A DNA stretch of 32,584 nucleotides from Heterotrichella gracilis (taxonomy: Eukaryota; Sar; Xanthophyceae; Tribonematales; Xanthonemataceae), in assembly GCA_032358255.1 (NCBI GenBank), contig JAULBX010027972.1:1-32584 (forward strand), given 5' to 3'. Position numbers and translations under genes: made by a program. Shown here one piece after another: positions 17,437 through 27,800 of this stretch (the first letter of the stretch is position 1; each line of letters opens with the position of its first letter). The notes below the pieces were generated by a model, which searched no databases, had not been told where the DNA came from, and saw only the letters and a program-made list of their open reading frames with translations.

Positions 17437-20400
17437 CTGCCTAAGAATAAACGGTTTAACCAAAATTACAGCGGTCACATTAGCAACATTATCACTTTTA
17501 TATGGGTGAAATCAGCCTCATTAGTGCTACAAGCAAACCAGCATTCATCACCCGCTGCAGCACGGATTAAAAGTCGTCGAATTTTCTCACGCTTCTTATC
17601 GCTGCAGCCATGGCATTTGTTGTGATCCATGAGGCCCCACTTCCAGATGGAAGGCCTATTTGGTGTATTTGCAGCAACCTCCTTTGTATATGTGTTTTGT
17701 ACAGCCTAGTTAGTCCTTTGTATATGTGGTTTGATCTGCCTAGAGTGGCACATACCCTTCAAACCAAAATCGACTTACTAACTCTCTAGGGCCCTCCGGG
17801 TATGTGGGTGGGAATGTGTGGGTGGGGGGTGGGTGGCCTAGTGCTGGCACTCTGTGATTTCCCAGTCTGGGGCCGAGTACCTTGGTCCCAATTCCCGACG
17901 AATTTCAAACATTTTAAAGCTGTGCTGCGAAGTTACCTCGATGAGAAGTGCATCTACGCTTTTCTAAGAAAGTTTGGTGCTTTTCAGACGTCGTTTTGAG
18001 TTGTTTTGCCCGCCGACTCAAGACCACTATTACTGATTTTAAATTCGAATGATTTTTCGACCAAAATATGTGCATTTGCCGCTTCTTCGGCACCAATTTT
18101 CAAACGTGGCATAAATCCGATATTGAGTGCAGATGCAGAATATGTGATCAAAAGTGGTGCGGAGCACCGGACGGGGCCCAAACCGCATGGTCCTTGCCCC
18201 CCCCGAATTGGCGTAGAGTGCCATACCTATGGAGGGGCGGGGATTGGATACAAGGAATGACACTCATCTTGCCTGGCTGATATCCTTGCAGTGCTTAGAT
18301 ACAGCAGTGAGAAGATTGAAATGGACTGTCCAGAGTAGGTAAATACAGCCCACTTACCAGTGGGAACTGTAACACTGGCAGGTGTCGAAATCTGGCTCGT
18401 GTTTGGGAGCACCGCCACAAGCCTGTACACGTTGTTTGTTGCTGCTATCAGCTGGTGTAAGCGCCTGTAGACAGGAAAGGTGTAGGCATTATGTCACTGT
18501 ACAAAATCCTGGTCTTATATACTTAGGTTGAACATTCCAGTACTGAGGTACACACGGAATAAGGCATGGCAACACCCCTCATTGCAAGTTTTCATTGCTG
18601 GCAAAAGCAAAGTGAGAGATAAAGCCATGTATGGACGCACATAATCATACCTTTTCCCACTGGGCACAAATGTTGTATCATCAATAACCGTACTTTCACT
18701 GCAAGTGATGCAGAGGCTGGTCACTGGTGCTGTAATGTTGACGGCAAAGGTGAAATCCGAGAGACTGGTGCTCCGTTGGACAGTGATGGTGCTATTCGCA
18801 AATTGTGCAGGTAGTTGGGGAAATACAACCTGCAGGGTTGGCACATCCGTTCAAGAAACGGATTTTTGTGTACTTTTATTATGACAAACCTTGGAACATG
18901 GCCAAGACTTCTTTTTTGGTCAACCCCCTTTTCCTTCTTTCTGGGTCGTTCCATCCCATAGGTAGCCAGCATAACTAGCATTGAAAGTCCAGCAAACATG
19001 GAAGAGGTGGGTGGCAAGTTTGCAGTATCACATAATATAATTTACTATTTTAGCTAACTATGGATAGCTATGGATCAGATTTATGGTAAGTAGACAGTGT
19101 TCTTTATTCAGCTAAGATCACTTGCTAAAGCAGGACAACTATACACATGCTCTGCATGACTGTTTTGTCATTGCATCCTTGCACATAACACAGTGCAGTC
19201 TACTCAAGGAACATCTGCAGCCTTTCATATGCGCTTGGTAATCTTTGCTGGTGGTCAACATACCTATTTGTTATACAGATGGCGTACAAAAATGTATGTC
19301 GACAACCAGTAGGCATTCGTTAAATGTGGGTAAACAGTTTTAAAGCAGCGTTTAGTTTTTGTTTTGCAACATTCCTTGCACTGACTGGGCAACTGCTATG
19401 TGCGGCACAATATTTAAAGTGGAGAAATACAATGTACTTGCCCCCTGCTGTCTAGAAGCCTGTCTCGATTGTGCCCCAACATGATTGAAAACATGTCGGC
19501 GTCGAATCCTCGGTCACCGACCCGATCCCCGAAACGTACATCGTATTCATGCATGAATGACAGTTGTTGACAAATTTCACAATAAGTTTCACACCCAAAA
19601 CCACTACAGTTCCACCCGAGTCTTATCGAGTGGGGGCCATCCAGTGGAGATAGGGGAGGGGAGACCTTATCAAAAGCAAAACGAATCTGGCATCTGGGCT
19701 GCGGCTATACTGGCGATGCCTTTTTTATATGGGACCTACACCGGTCCAGTATAGTCCACTAAGCAAAGGATAAATATACAACAGGCAACAACAAACTTCC
19801 TGCGGAGCTTAAACTTCTTTCGGGAAGCAGCGCTCGCGTGGTATTAACACCTTCAAGAGACGTCTTTCAGCTCGAAGTTCACACCCGTCAACTACCAAAT
19901 GCCAACTTGCCTGGTTGTGTGTAGTGTTCAAGTTTACCGAATAAATCCACAGGCCTGTCGCCTGGCAGTGTACAAGCCATGTGCAATAGTTCACGACAGC
20001 CAAAAATATCCACTGTGCATGGCTGAGACGCGGCATTGCAAAACTATCCAATGGGCCGCGGCTGGTTTTTAACATGACATCCTTGGTGTAGACCATTTCC
20101 TGCTTACTAGTATTTATTGTTGGAAGTTGTGATAGTGAAGAAGGCAAACTTCACTGAACCTGTGACCGATACTGATCTAGATGCTGTTCAGAGAACTTGC
20201 TGAGGACGAGACGGTCTTGCGCCGTTGGCAACAGCGCACCGTTGGCAACCGCGTTCAAAGCAGGGTACGCGCCGAAAATGTTTGAGGGTGTGCGAAATGC
20301 GAAATTGTTTTTTTCGAAAATGTGCGAAATGTGCGAAATTGGGCGAAATTGCTCATCAAAGCATGATCAAAGGTCGCTGATCATCGTTTTCACCCTCGTT

Positions 20401-21312
20401 TTGCATTATGATGGTAATCCCCAGCTCGTTGCTTTGCATCCGGCAGCAGAGTCCCAACGGAGACAGCAGAGTCCCAACCGCACGCCCAACGCCGGATGCA
20501 AAGGAACCGGCAGCAGAGTCCCAACCGCACGCCCCCTGCCACGGGTTGCCCCACTGGACGAGTATCATACTCCCCTGGACTTTCGCACAATATCGCACGG
20601 AAATGAGCCCTGTGCGAAATCAATTTAACATTTTCGCACATTTTAGTTTCGCACCATTTTGGATTTTCAACACGTGCCCTGGTTCAAATTCGATTCGCAG
20701 GGGGACTATTTCAAGGTTACCGTCACAGTCACTGTGTTGGCTTTGCTGCCGTGTTCACTTTTGCAGCGCTGGTCACTGGGTGTTTTGCTTTGCTTGTGGA
20801 TTTTGATGAGGCCTGTAGCAAGCTAACCCCAACCAAAATGGCCATTCCATTCAAGGTGGCTAAATTGAGTTTTAAAAGTTGCCACTTGTTGCCTGTGCCA
20901 TGCTGATCGATGGAATGTGCCTGGAATTTAAAATGGGTCAGATTTCAGCTAGGAGCTAGCCATGTGACCACGCACACTTGCAGGCTGCTAACAGCCTTCT
21001 TTTGAGCTGTGCTGCAACTGCCCACATGATGACTAGATCATGCAGTCATTACCTCAGTATGAAATATTGCTCATCTAGGGTTTTATCAAGACCCTAAATT
21101 AAGGTCTCAGAAAATAGGCAGCTATTAGTAACAGTGGCATTTCTGGTAAATACACGGACTCGTGACTGAATTTTGAGTCGCGTTGAGGTGGACAGGCTGG
21201 TAGATAGTGCAAACACCGCTTACTCGATGGACAGAGCCATTCTTCACTCCCAAGAATGATGTTGTCAAGGTCAATGCCACAGTAATATCTAAGTTCATCA
21301 CCAGCAAGAATC
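17273..21312 (-). CDS. Gene A: unrecognised extracellular-type protein (four exons)
   Basis: Four minus-strand exons join in phase: 21312-21224, 18829-18651, 18464-18358 and 17436-17273 (stop TAA, with AATAAA about 30 bases on). I do not recognise the family. The joined product is rich in alternating hydrophobic residues, Thr and Ser, with several N-x-S/T sites (KNGSV, ANSTI, VNITA, PNTSQ) and one Cys pair (LCITC). This suggests extracellular beta-sandwich domains, perhaps fibronectin-III or Ig-like, but no diagnostic motif is visible. The start is not found. The last exon could instead splice at GGAG/gtgaaa (phase 1) toward the beta-helix exon at 15421-15745, fusing the two genes. The 2.4 kb first intron carries a foldback element. 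Confidence 0.5.
17437..18357. other. Gene A intron 3 (or spacer) with a full family B copy
   Basis: Most of its 5' half is the reversed family B repeat (17845-18255). GTACAGCCTAGTT..TTTGTATATGTG words near 17690-17725 form a short direct repeat (CCTTTGTATATGTG twice). Confidence 0.5.
17845..18255 (-). repeat. Interspersed repeat family B, copy 4 (near full length, reversed)
   Basis: Its reverse complement aligns with 31010-31440 over about 400 bases: GGCACTCTACGCCAATTCGGGGG, GGCCCCGTCCGGTG, TTTGATCACATATT, ACTCAAAACGACGTC, TCGTCGGGAATTGGGACCA and GTGCCAGCACTAGGCC. Together, 17845-18255 and 31010-31440 define the unit. Confidence 0.75.
18358..18464 (-). CDS. Gene A exon 3
   Basis: Acceptor cctttcctgtctacag, donor ACTG/gtaagt, both strong. 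It enters in phase 2 and exits in phase 1. It reads RLHQLIAATNNVYRLVAVLP then NTSQISTPASVTVPT. The pattern YRLVAVLPNTSQISTPASVTV resembles the last strands of a fibronectin-III-like domain, but that is weak inference. Confidence 0.7.
18651..18829 (-). CDS. Gene A exon 2
   Basis: Acceptor gtgccaaccctgcag, donor AAAAG/gtatga. It enters in phase 0 and exits in phase 2. It reads VVFPQLPAQFANSTITVQRS, TSLSDFTFAVNITAPVTSLC, ITCSESTVIDDTTFVPSGK. Confidence 0.7.
18830..20270. other. Gene A intron 1, 3' part; no supported feature
   Basis: Two ORFs catch the eye. One is minus 19017 (MPPTSSMFAGLSMLVMLATY), a possible signal peptide that would need a 44-base intron. The other is minus 20147-19809 (112 codons, no recognised family). 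Neither has good splice support. Confidence 0.3.
20271..20665. repeat. Foldback element with GTGCGAAAT arrays and nested repeats
   Basis: The left array, 20288-20350, repeats (T)GTGCGAAAT(T/G). The right array, 20581-20656, carries the same word inverted (TTTCGCAC). Between them are three copies of CAGCAGAGTCCCAAC(CGCACGCCC) at 20444, 20464 and 20511, and a perfect 13-base inverted pair CTTTGCATCCGGC / GCCGGATGCAAAG (20432-20444, 20491-20503). It is unlike its surroundings in base composition. A non-autonomous transposon is plausible. Confidence 0.65.
20666..21223. other. Gene A intron 1, 5' part; nothing recognised
   Basis: Chance ORFs only. Confidence 0.35.
21224..21312 (-). CDS. Gene A exon 1 candidate
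   Basis: The donor CATCGA/gtaagc is strong. The acceptor could be gccaccag at 21313 (used here) or ttgag at 21361, which would extend the exon to 21360 with GNRIGWSENLYKWPPG. The frame that joins exon 2 in phase 0 reads LLVMNLDITVALTLTTSFLG, VKNGSVHR, then VVFPQLP. All three minus frames and a plus frame are open here, so frame choice rests on the join alone. Confidence 0.4.
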
Positions 21313-21360
21313 CTGGTGGCCATTTGTACAGGTTTTCAGACCAGCCAATGCGGTTCCCGA

Positions 21361-22080
21361 CTCAACAGTTTGGACAGTATGAGTTTAACTTATCCATAAC
21401 TGTTGGCTACAAGGAGTGCCACCTCACAACTTACATCTCCACCCTCATTCACCATCAATACTCATTGTAAATTGTTTTGCCCATGTTGCTATTGAGGAAT
21501 TTGACAAACATTTTGGCCATTGGCACACGCTTGTTTTGCCAGGCCTTCATGCCGCATGATATTGATGCTGAGGTGACAACACGACTCGGTAAGGGGAAGA
21601 GGGTAATTATTCACAGAATACGTGACCACATTTGTACCCTGGGAATACTAAGGCAGGCAGGCCGGCAGCCGTTCACAATGTACGGCCGGCACGCCCCTAT
21701 GACCAGCAACATTTGCATTGCCCAGACGTTCAGTATCATTAGTAATTACTAATACATTGCATTTGCCTGAGCCAGTAGGCTGTAGTCAAGTATCCTTTTG
21801 ACGCTATGCCGGAGAGGCTGGTTTTGGTGCAGATAAGGAAAGCCCTTTCTCAGGAGTTGTTTGCTCAGCTAAGGCAATTGCCATAAACAACAACATGCAA
21901 TATGGAAATGTTTCCATAAACAACTATAGGTGTACAGACATTGTTTGAAGTCTAGAAATATACTTCTATGCGCGGAACAATTGCTATTGACTGTCTCCCA
22001 CTTTACTGTATCATTGCCATGGCTTTCTCTTGACTGTGTAAAAAAGAACTGATGATTTGATTGTACTATAAATGTTTACA
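21361..22080. other. Two open plus-strand segments, unassigned
   Basis: Plus ORFs at 21207-21470 (ending ECHLTTYISTLIHHQYSL) and 21477-21752 (AEVTTRLGKGKRVIIHRIRD) are protein-like, but I recognise no family and no splice structure links them. They could be decayed element sequence. Confidence 0.25.
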
Positions 22081-22084
22081 AGAC

Positions 22085-22330
22085 GTTTACAGGCTTTGTT
22101 TTAGCCAGTGAACAGGGAGCCATCCTGGGCTCATTGAACTGTTGGAGGTGTAACACCTTGCTACGAAAACACCCTAACTATAAATTAGCGAGGCCAAAAG
22201 GACTCCACTTTTGCTCATCAGTAGTAAATAGAGATACTAAACATATTTCTTTGTCCATCAACAACTCTTGTGAATGAAAAGATTCTGGTGTTGTTCCCTG
22301 TAAAGAGGACATTCACATTTTATCTTCTAC
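22085..22330 (-). mobile_element. LINE 3' end, decayed copy
   Basis: Its reverse complement reads CPLYREQHQ, matching the CPLY..REQHQ of the copy at 4900-4980, then a diverged SKSG.LLASLI block and the GAGCCCAGGATGGCTCCCTG tail core. It has several stops and frame breaks. Confidence 0.6.
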
Positions 22331-24016
22331 ATCGATACATACATCTCATAATATACATACATCTTCTAATACAATACATCTTATAATTATATAATGCCAT
22401 ACAGTTATATAGGTGTTTAGCAAGCGGGGTGACTTATCATATATTCCAAGGCATGAGGACTTACAGTGCAGTGCCTGGCAGCCTGTCCTCCTACGCCATG
22501 GCGGCATTCATGTAAGTCAAGTCAGCTTGTGCAATTGGCTGGATTAATCCTATAGCATGCTAAATGTTTAGCGTGCTACAGGCCATGTTGATTGCAGAGC
22601 ATGTGATGGGTTGCTTGTATGGGGGCCGGTGACCTGCTTCATGCTGGAGCGTTGTGGAACCCAGTTCCCATGGTTGATGCGGCGTGCAATCTCAGTAACT
22701 GGCAACTCGGCTGCTGTGGGGGCAGCAGCACTCATCAGCATGGCAAGGTTCTAAACCTTCATGCTGCGGCGCTGGCTGTCCTTTGTCAAATTCTGATTAG
22801 AAAATGAACCCTCCACCTCAGCGTTGGTGGGCGTTGCCACCATGTTATCACCTGCAACATGCCGGGCCGTGGATCCCTGTACGACTGCCTGCATCATTTT
22901 GCTGTGTTAACATGGCAACAACAAGTGCTCCCCTGTCCCAGCGTGTTGCCCATGGTTGGGACAAGGACAAGGCGAGTACTCATTGCTATTCGTATTCTCA
23001 CTGAGTGACTTATAACAAGTGCTATAAAACCGCGTATCAAAACGCCACAGTGTAGTTCGGAGACGGACAGCGCTTATTTGTGGTCACAGTGAACAGGAGT
23101 GCCTGGCGCTTGGCTACAACCGGTGGATGCATCCCCTTGGGGGCACGCATGTACTGTATGTGTTCCCGGAACGTGAGACGAGGTGCACGGGGTAGCCAGT
23201 TGGGCGTTAGCAAGTCTCACATGCATTATATGTACACCTCCAGCAGGAAGTTCTGGGTCCCCCGGTGGTGATGTAATTTTACACTTTGCTGGGTTGCACT
23301 AGAGCAATGGGTGACCAGTCAAGTCCCCAGTGAAGTGCGACCCTGGGGCCCTGTGCTTGCTGCCGACGTGGCTTAAATACAGGTGTATGCCGCCTTCCCG
23401 CAGTACCACGTGGCGCTCTCGAGCTGGGCGTGTATTTGACAGTGGGTGGGGGCGGGGAGGGACCTCGGTCAACGTTATACCACGGTGCACCATGAACGCT
23501 GCAAGTCGTTGGCTTTGAAATATGTTTGTAATGATTATTGCGAGGTTATGTGTTTGATCCAGTGATACATACCTGTAAAAGTACGTGTTTTTTTGTGAGG
23601 TCTCCATACCGAACCGTGCATGCTGACGTGGACCCAATTTGATGCATTGATGTCTTGCAGCACCACAGCCAGCCAACTCACATGATTTGGGAGCAGTGCT
23701 GCTGGTTCTATGCGAGGGGGAGATATGCCCACACAGCAACTTTTGAGTGCAAAACCCTGCTTGCTGTCACATTATTTTTTTGTGCCATGTAGGGTGGTTT
23801 GGGTCATTGCAGCCCCATGGGCTGTAACAGTGCCCAACTTAAAAACCAAGCTACTGAAGCGCAACCAAACGTGCTTCCCTGATATTGCAAGTTTGCACTG
23901 GGCTGCCCTGTAACATGGTGTTGGCAGCCTGTCAGGTGCACATGTGGTAAGGAGCACATGTCAGGTGCTCATGTGGTAAGGAGCACCATTTGCGTAAAAC
24001 ATTTTGTTTTTTGCAG
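22331..24016. other. GC-richer stretch with protein-like frames on both strands
   Basis: It probably contains exons I cannot resolve. Plus-strand candidates: 22460-22511 (acttacag ... CAT/gtaagt); a segment after gattgcag at 22596 (GLLVWGPVTCFMLERCGTQF); a frame from about 23040 (ALICGHSEQECLALGYNRWM); and one near 23408 (GALELGVYLTV). The minus strand has equally open frames, for example MLMSAAAPTAAELPVTEIAR in 22745-22575. Some of these may belong upstream of the 24017 exon. Confidence 0.3.
23931..23988. repeat. 29-bp tandem repeat, two units
   Basis: GTCAGGTGC(A/T)CATGTGGTAA plus GGAGCACAT/C, at 23931-23959 and 23960-23988. Each unit carries a donor-like TG/gtaagg just upstream of the 24017 acceptor. 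Confidence 0.9.
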
Positions 24017-24199
24017 AACGATGGGGGACCCCGAAACTTCCTGCTCGGGGTGGTGGGCGTCAGAGAGAAGTTACGCCAAGTTCTGAAAGGCACTTTTGTT
24101 TTTCCAGCTTACGAACCCAGACACAACTGTAAACTGTATGTGTCGTGTCTGATGCACAACTACCGTAACTCCGAGCTTCATCTTACAGTGCAGCTGTGA
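24017..24199 (+). CDS. Terminal exon, Sec63/Brr2-like C-terminal beta-sandwich
   Basis: After a strong acceptor (ttttgttttttgcag), 60 codons run to TGA. Key pattern: NDGGPRNFLLGVV, then 20 residues after the Asn a FVFPA, then RHNCKLY and a Tyr eight residues on, ending LHLTVQL. This spacing matches the last Ig/FN3-like part of the Sec63 domain shared by Sec63, Brr2-type helicases and ASCC3: D..xN.L(I/L), F.APA, HNYTLYF, Y and a final V strand. Such proteins act in ER translocation or as spliceosomal/RNA helicases. Which one applies cannot be told from 60 residues. It differs at the normally conserved SDSYMG turn (it reads CLMHNYRN). The upstream exons are unresolved. It may be a diverged paralogue or a pseudogene. 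Confidence 0.45.
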   Translation, partial: NDGGPRNFLLGVVGVREKLRQVLKGTFVFPAYEPRHNCKLYVSCLMHNYRNSELHLTVQL

Positions 24200-24822
24200 C
24201 TTACAGTGTGAGGGTGCGTCACCTAGACTCTAGGTACTAGAGCTACCATATTTCAATGGTTTTATATTGCATTTCATTTGCGATGCTGGCCAGGGCCCTG
24301 GACAACGGTGCACCATGAGAGCGTGGATAATTTGAGTCCGGGGGTTCACAAGGCACCGGTGGGATTACCTTTGGATTACACAGTGTGACATAGACTGCAG
24401 AACGACGGTTGCACGTAGTGTTTTAGATTCTAGTTTCTATTGTGTTCATTTGTGTTTGTGTTTTTTGGTGTGCAACCTACCTTGCAGGAGCTTTGGTGAG
24501 GTGCTTTATAGCTGCGACGTTATCATGTGTACCCTTGTACATCTTTTGTCAAAGCTGGAAAGAGGGCATTATCTGTCTTTGCAGAGTGATTACTACCTGA
24601 CCATTGTTCCAATGTCATCACAGTTATGGTATCAGCTGATGCCGTTTCCATGAAAATAATCAGCCAAACGTTATGGACATTACAATGTAGGCGTGCTTGT
24701 TGCTGATGTCACTGAAACTTGCTACTTTGTGATAAAATAGCATTGTTTGGCTTAAAACGGTACGTTATCCTTCAGCGTACCTGCAGAAAAGGGGAATAAG
24801 AGGCAAACAACAACATGTGCCG
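24200..24822. other. Convergent intergenic region
   Basis: It lies between the plus-strand terminal exon and the end of gene B on minus. No clear polyadenylation signal close to 24199 and no other feature seen. Confidence 0.4.
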
Positions 24823-24861
24823 CTATATATGGATATGTTTCTCATTGCTATCTGCTGCCCA
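24823..24861 (-). CDS. Gene B terminal exon candidate (13 codons)
   Basis: Acceptor ccgtactgacttgcag, entered in phase 0 after AELN. It reads WAADSNEKHIHI then TAG. Very short, so it rests on phase and acceptor quality only. Confidence 0.45.
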   Translation of the reverse strand, partial: WAADSNEKHIHI

Positions 24862-27800
24862 CTGCAAGTCAGTACGGTACCTCATTGTCACTCATCCCGT
24901 CCCGTACGAGTAACATATCAAGCAACGGCATTCCCACATCAAAATCACTTGTGACCAGACATTACTTACATTCAGCTCAGCTGGTATCAGTATTATATCA
25001 ATATCATTGAGCACCAAACCGCCTAAGACTCTGCACAGTGCAGTCCTATCAAGCATAGCTTTCCCTACCCCCAAATGCCTTTTCAGTGTTTGTTACGTGT
25101 TAATTAGCCTGAACAACAAGGTACTCTGGCACTATGATTCCTGATGATACTATGACAGCATCTTGATGCCATCATCATTATTGATGGTTATGGTACTCAA
25201 TTGTAGCACGACTCCTACTTTTACCCGCTACGTAAAATTTTCCGTTCAACCCATCATAAACCACCGGTCCTTAACTCTCGGATTTCAACCTCTTATCATC
25301 GTACCATTTTGCTAATTGTTCATTGCTGTATAAAACACTCATCGCCGCCAACACGCTTTCCCCCAACAACTAAGCACACACTACACACCGCAGCAATGAG
25401 GGGGTAACCACGAAAAAATGATAAAGAATGGAAAGACAAGAGAGGCGATGCCCTGGTGGGAGGGAAGGGAAGGCCACGCCCCCTAGAGGAGCCATTCACC
25501 ATGTGAATACAATGTGGTGGGCAGCAAGTGTGAGCTAACTGACACCACACCGTGCTAAACGGTACCAGGAGCTGTGAAACAAAAACTTGCCGCTGGCCTT
25601 GAATAGGTTAGAAGACCAAACAACTATTTAAAGGAGAAAACAGCAGAGATCTGAGCAGTGATCAGCCCGGCTGGCATTGGGTAGTGAATCCAAGAAATTT
25701 GTTGTTCAGAACAATAGTTGATAACAATAGTTGATAAGCTGACCGTTTGTTGAGAACAATAGTTGATAAGCTGACCGAGTTGGCCGTCTGGCCATCTGAC
25801 TGCATCTCCTTGCGCCGCGCAAGCGTCAGGCTGTGCATTCTCCCACGTCAACAGACTAAACGGCCCAGTTATAACACACAAACAAAAGGCGTTCCAACTA
25901 GTGTTATCCAGTAATTACATGCCACGGTGAGAAGTCCTTTTGGGATGACCGTAATTACACGTCACGGTGAGTGTTGCTGACCGTAAGTACAATGGGATGA
26001 GTGGGTTGGCGGTGCTGCCAGTGTGACACTGTCTGAGATCTTGATTTAGTATCTGCATACTATCCATAAAAAAAGTAGCCCTTGGGCCTCCAAGCCGCTT
26101 CTGGGAAAAGTAGCTGAACGAGCTTGGGAAATTTTGTCCCCCGGCGTCACGGTGAGAAGTCCGCTTGGCCAGAGACTGGTTGTCTGATGCCTCCTCGACG
26201 ACGTGTGTCTTCCCGGTGGCAAGTGAGTTGTGTCAGTCGTTTGATAGTTTACTGCCGCATGCGCAATATATGCCTTTTTTTTTTGTAGTGTGCAGACATA
26301 TGTTGTCTCTCCTCTGGGTCTATGTTAAACTAAGTTGCATATTGACAGTGCGGGTATTGCTGGCCATTTTAACATTCTTGTTGATAGGTCCATTAATGGA
26401 CATGTTTTGGTACCGTACTGGCAGGCCTGCAACTGTGTCTTCTGGCAGTGTTGTGCTCGTGTTCTGCTTCTTGAGCGAGAATGCCTCTGGCTATTGAGAA
26501 TTCCCATGCATCTGCAGCTTCAGCGCCTAGGTACATCAAGTAGTCATCAGGTTACAAAGCGGCTTATATTTCTCTTCCATTTTGGGCATGGGGAATTTTA
26601 ACGGCGAGCACTTCAGGCATGTCACGGCAGTCTGCGGTAAACTGGGCACTCTGAAAAAGGCGATCGATTAACCTGACGGTTGTTGCAAAACATGACTCTC
26701 GCTTGTATTTTGCAATAACTTTCTGTCTGCATGAAGATGGTGTCAGGGGCGTCCATTGAACATAAAGGAGAACAAAATAAAAGATACTCAGTCATTGGGC
26801 AAAGCGCCAGGTATTTGCCCTATGTAAGTACTGCATTATTTTGAAAGCTAAAGGATTTGACTAAATGATTGGTGGTGGGATCCCAGTTTTCACAAACGCT
26901 CTCTCAGCTGGCCTGTGTGGGTCACCCCATGCAATTCTGACCAAACTCAAGCTATAGATGGCAGTAAATCGTTTGTCGCCAGCGTTAGTTGCGGGTCACC
27001 CAGCGAGTTGTTACCGATTTGTCTCATTCTTAACACATTTTCGCATTTTGTCAAGCCATGGTCAATATCAGTTCCAACGTTCTGATTCCAAATATATTAC
27101 CAATAACGTATATATATCGTAATGTATATATATATAAACATATATATGATATATTATCAAAAACGTTACATTCCACCATCAAATGGCATGGCCCTTGCCT
27201 CATCCCCAATTTTGGTGCCGAGTGCCATCACTTTGTGTGCCCAGGATGGATACTTGACCAATGTCTGGTCAGGATGTAAGTGAAACCCATTTACTATGCT
27301 GGCTGTGGGAATGCCTCTTTGCCGCCTGAGAGGTTTGAAGGCACTATGTAAACTGGGGCAGCCCTGGTCACTAGGTTTGTGCAGGGATGTTCTGACGCCA
27401 GACCATCGTCATGACATACCCTACCCACGTTGTCCTTTGCAGTTTTCACCAACAAGCTGCGTGTTGATGAGTGCTTGATATATTGTCGTGGATGTTCTGC
27501 GCCCCTCTTTCCACGGTGAGGTATCCTGCAGGCGGATATGAAACTCAGTCACAGAATAAAGACACTAATGATGCATTTGACAATCAACCCCTGTGCCTGT
27601 GTTTCCCACCTGTTTTGCACGTACAGTTTAAGTTACCTTTCCTGATGCAAAATACTGCTCTGTAACATTATCACCAATTTGCCCGTCTCCCAAAGAAGGT
27701 GGACCATCGTATGTTTGCAATGAACTTTGCATGGCATGCTGATAGTAAAATTGTTACGGTGCCAGGATACATGCAACATCAATGGGTACACATCCAGTCG

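Larger units (their letters stand above)
25031..27424. other. Gene B intron 4 (2.4 kb), repeats and open ORFs
   Basis: It contains the tandem repeats at 25710-25777, a direct repeat TAATTACA(T/C)G(C/T)CACGGTGAG (25913 and 25952, with a CGTCACGGTGAGAAGTCC echo near 26147), a TA-rich microsatellite (27105-27160) and a family B fragment. A plus ORF, 26165-26497, has a hydrophobic run (LTVRVLLAILTFLLIGPLMD); an overlapping one reads HIDSAGIAGHFNILVDRSIN, faintly integrase-like. Neither is supported enough to call. Confidence 0.4.

Noticed and set aside
18721..19017. Minus ORF MPPTSSMFAGLSMLVMLATY as first exon with signal peptide for gene A.
   Set aside because: Joining it to exon 2 needs a 44-base intron (gtacac...cag), and the upstream exon at 21224 fits better; kept only as an alternative.
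26335..26601. Plus ORF HIDSAGIAGHFNILVDRSIN resembling an integrase core.
   Set aside because: Only one loose block; the other catalytic acidic residues and neighbouring domains are not seen.
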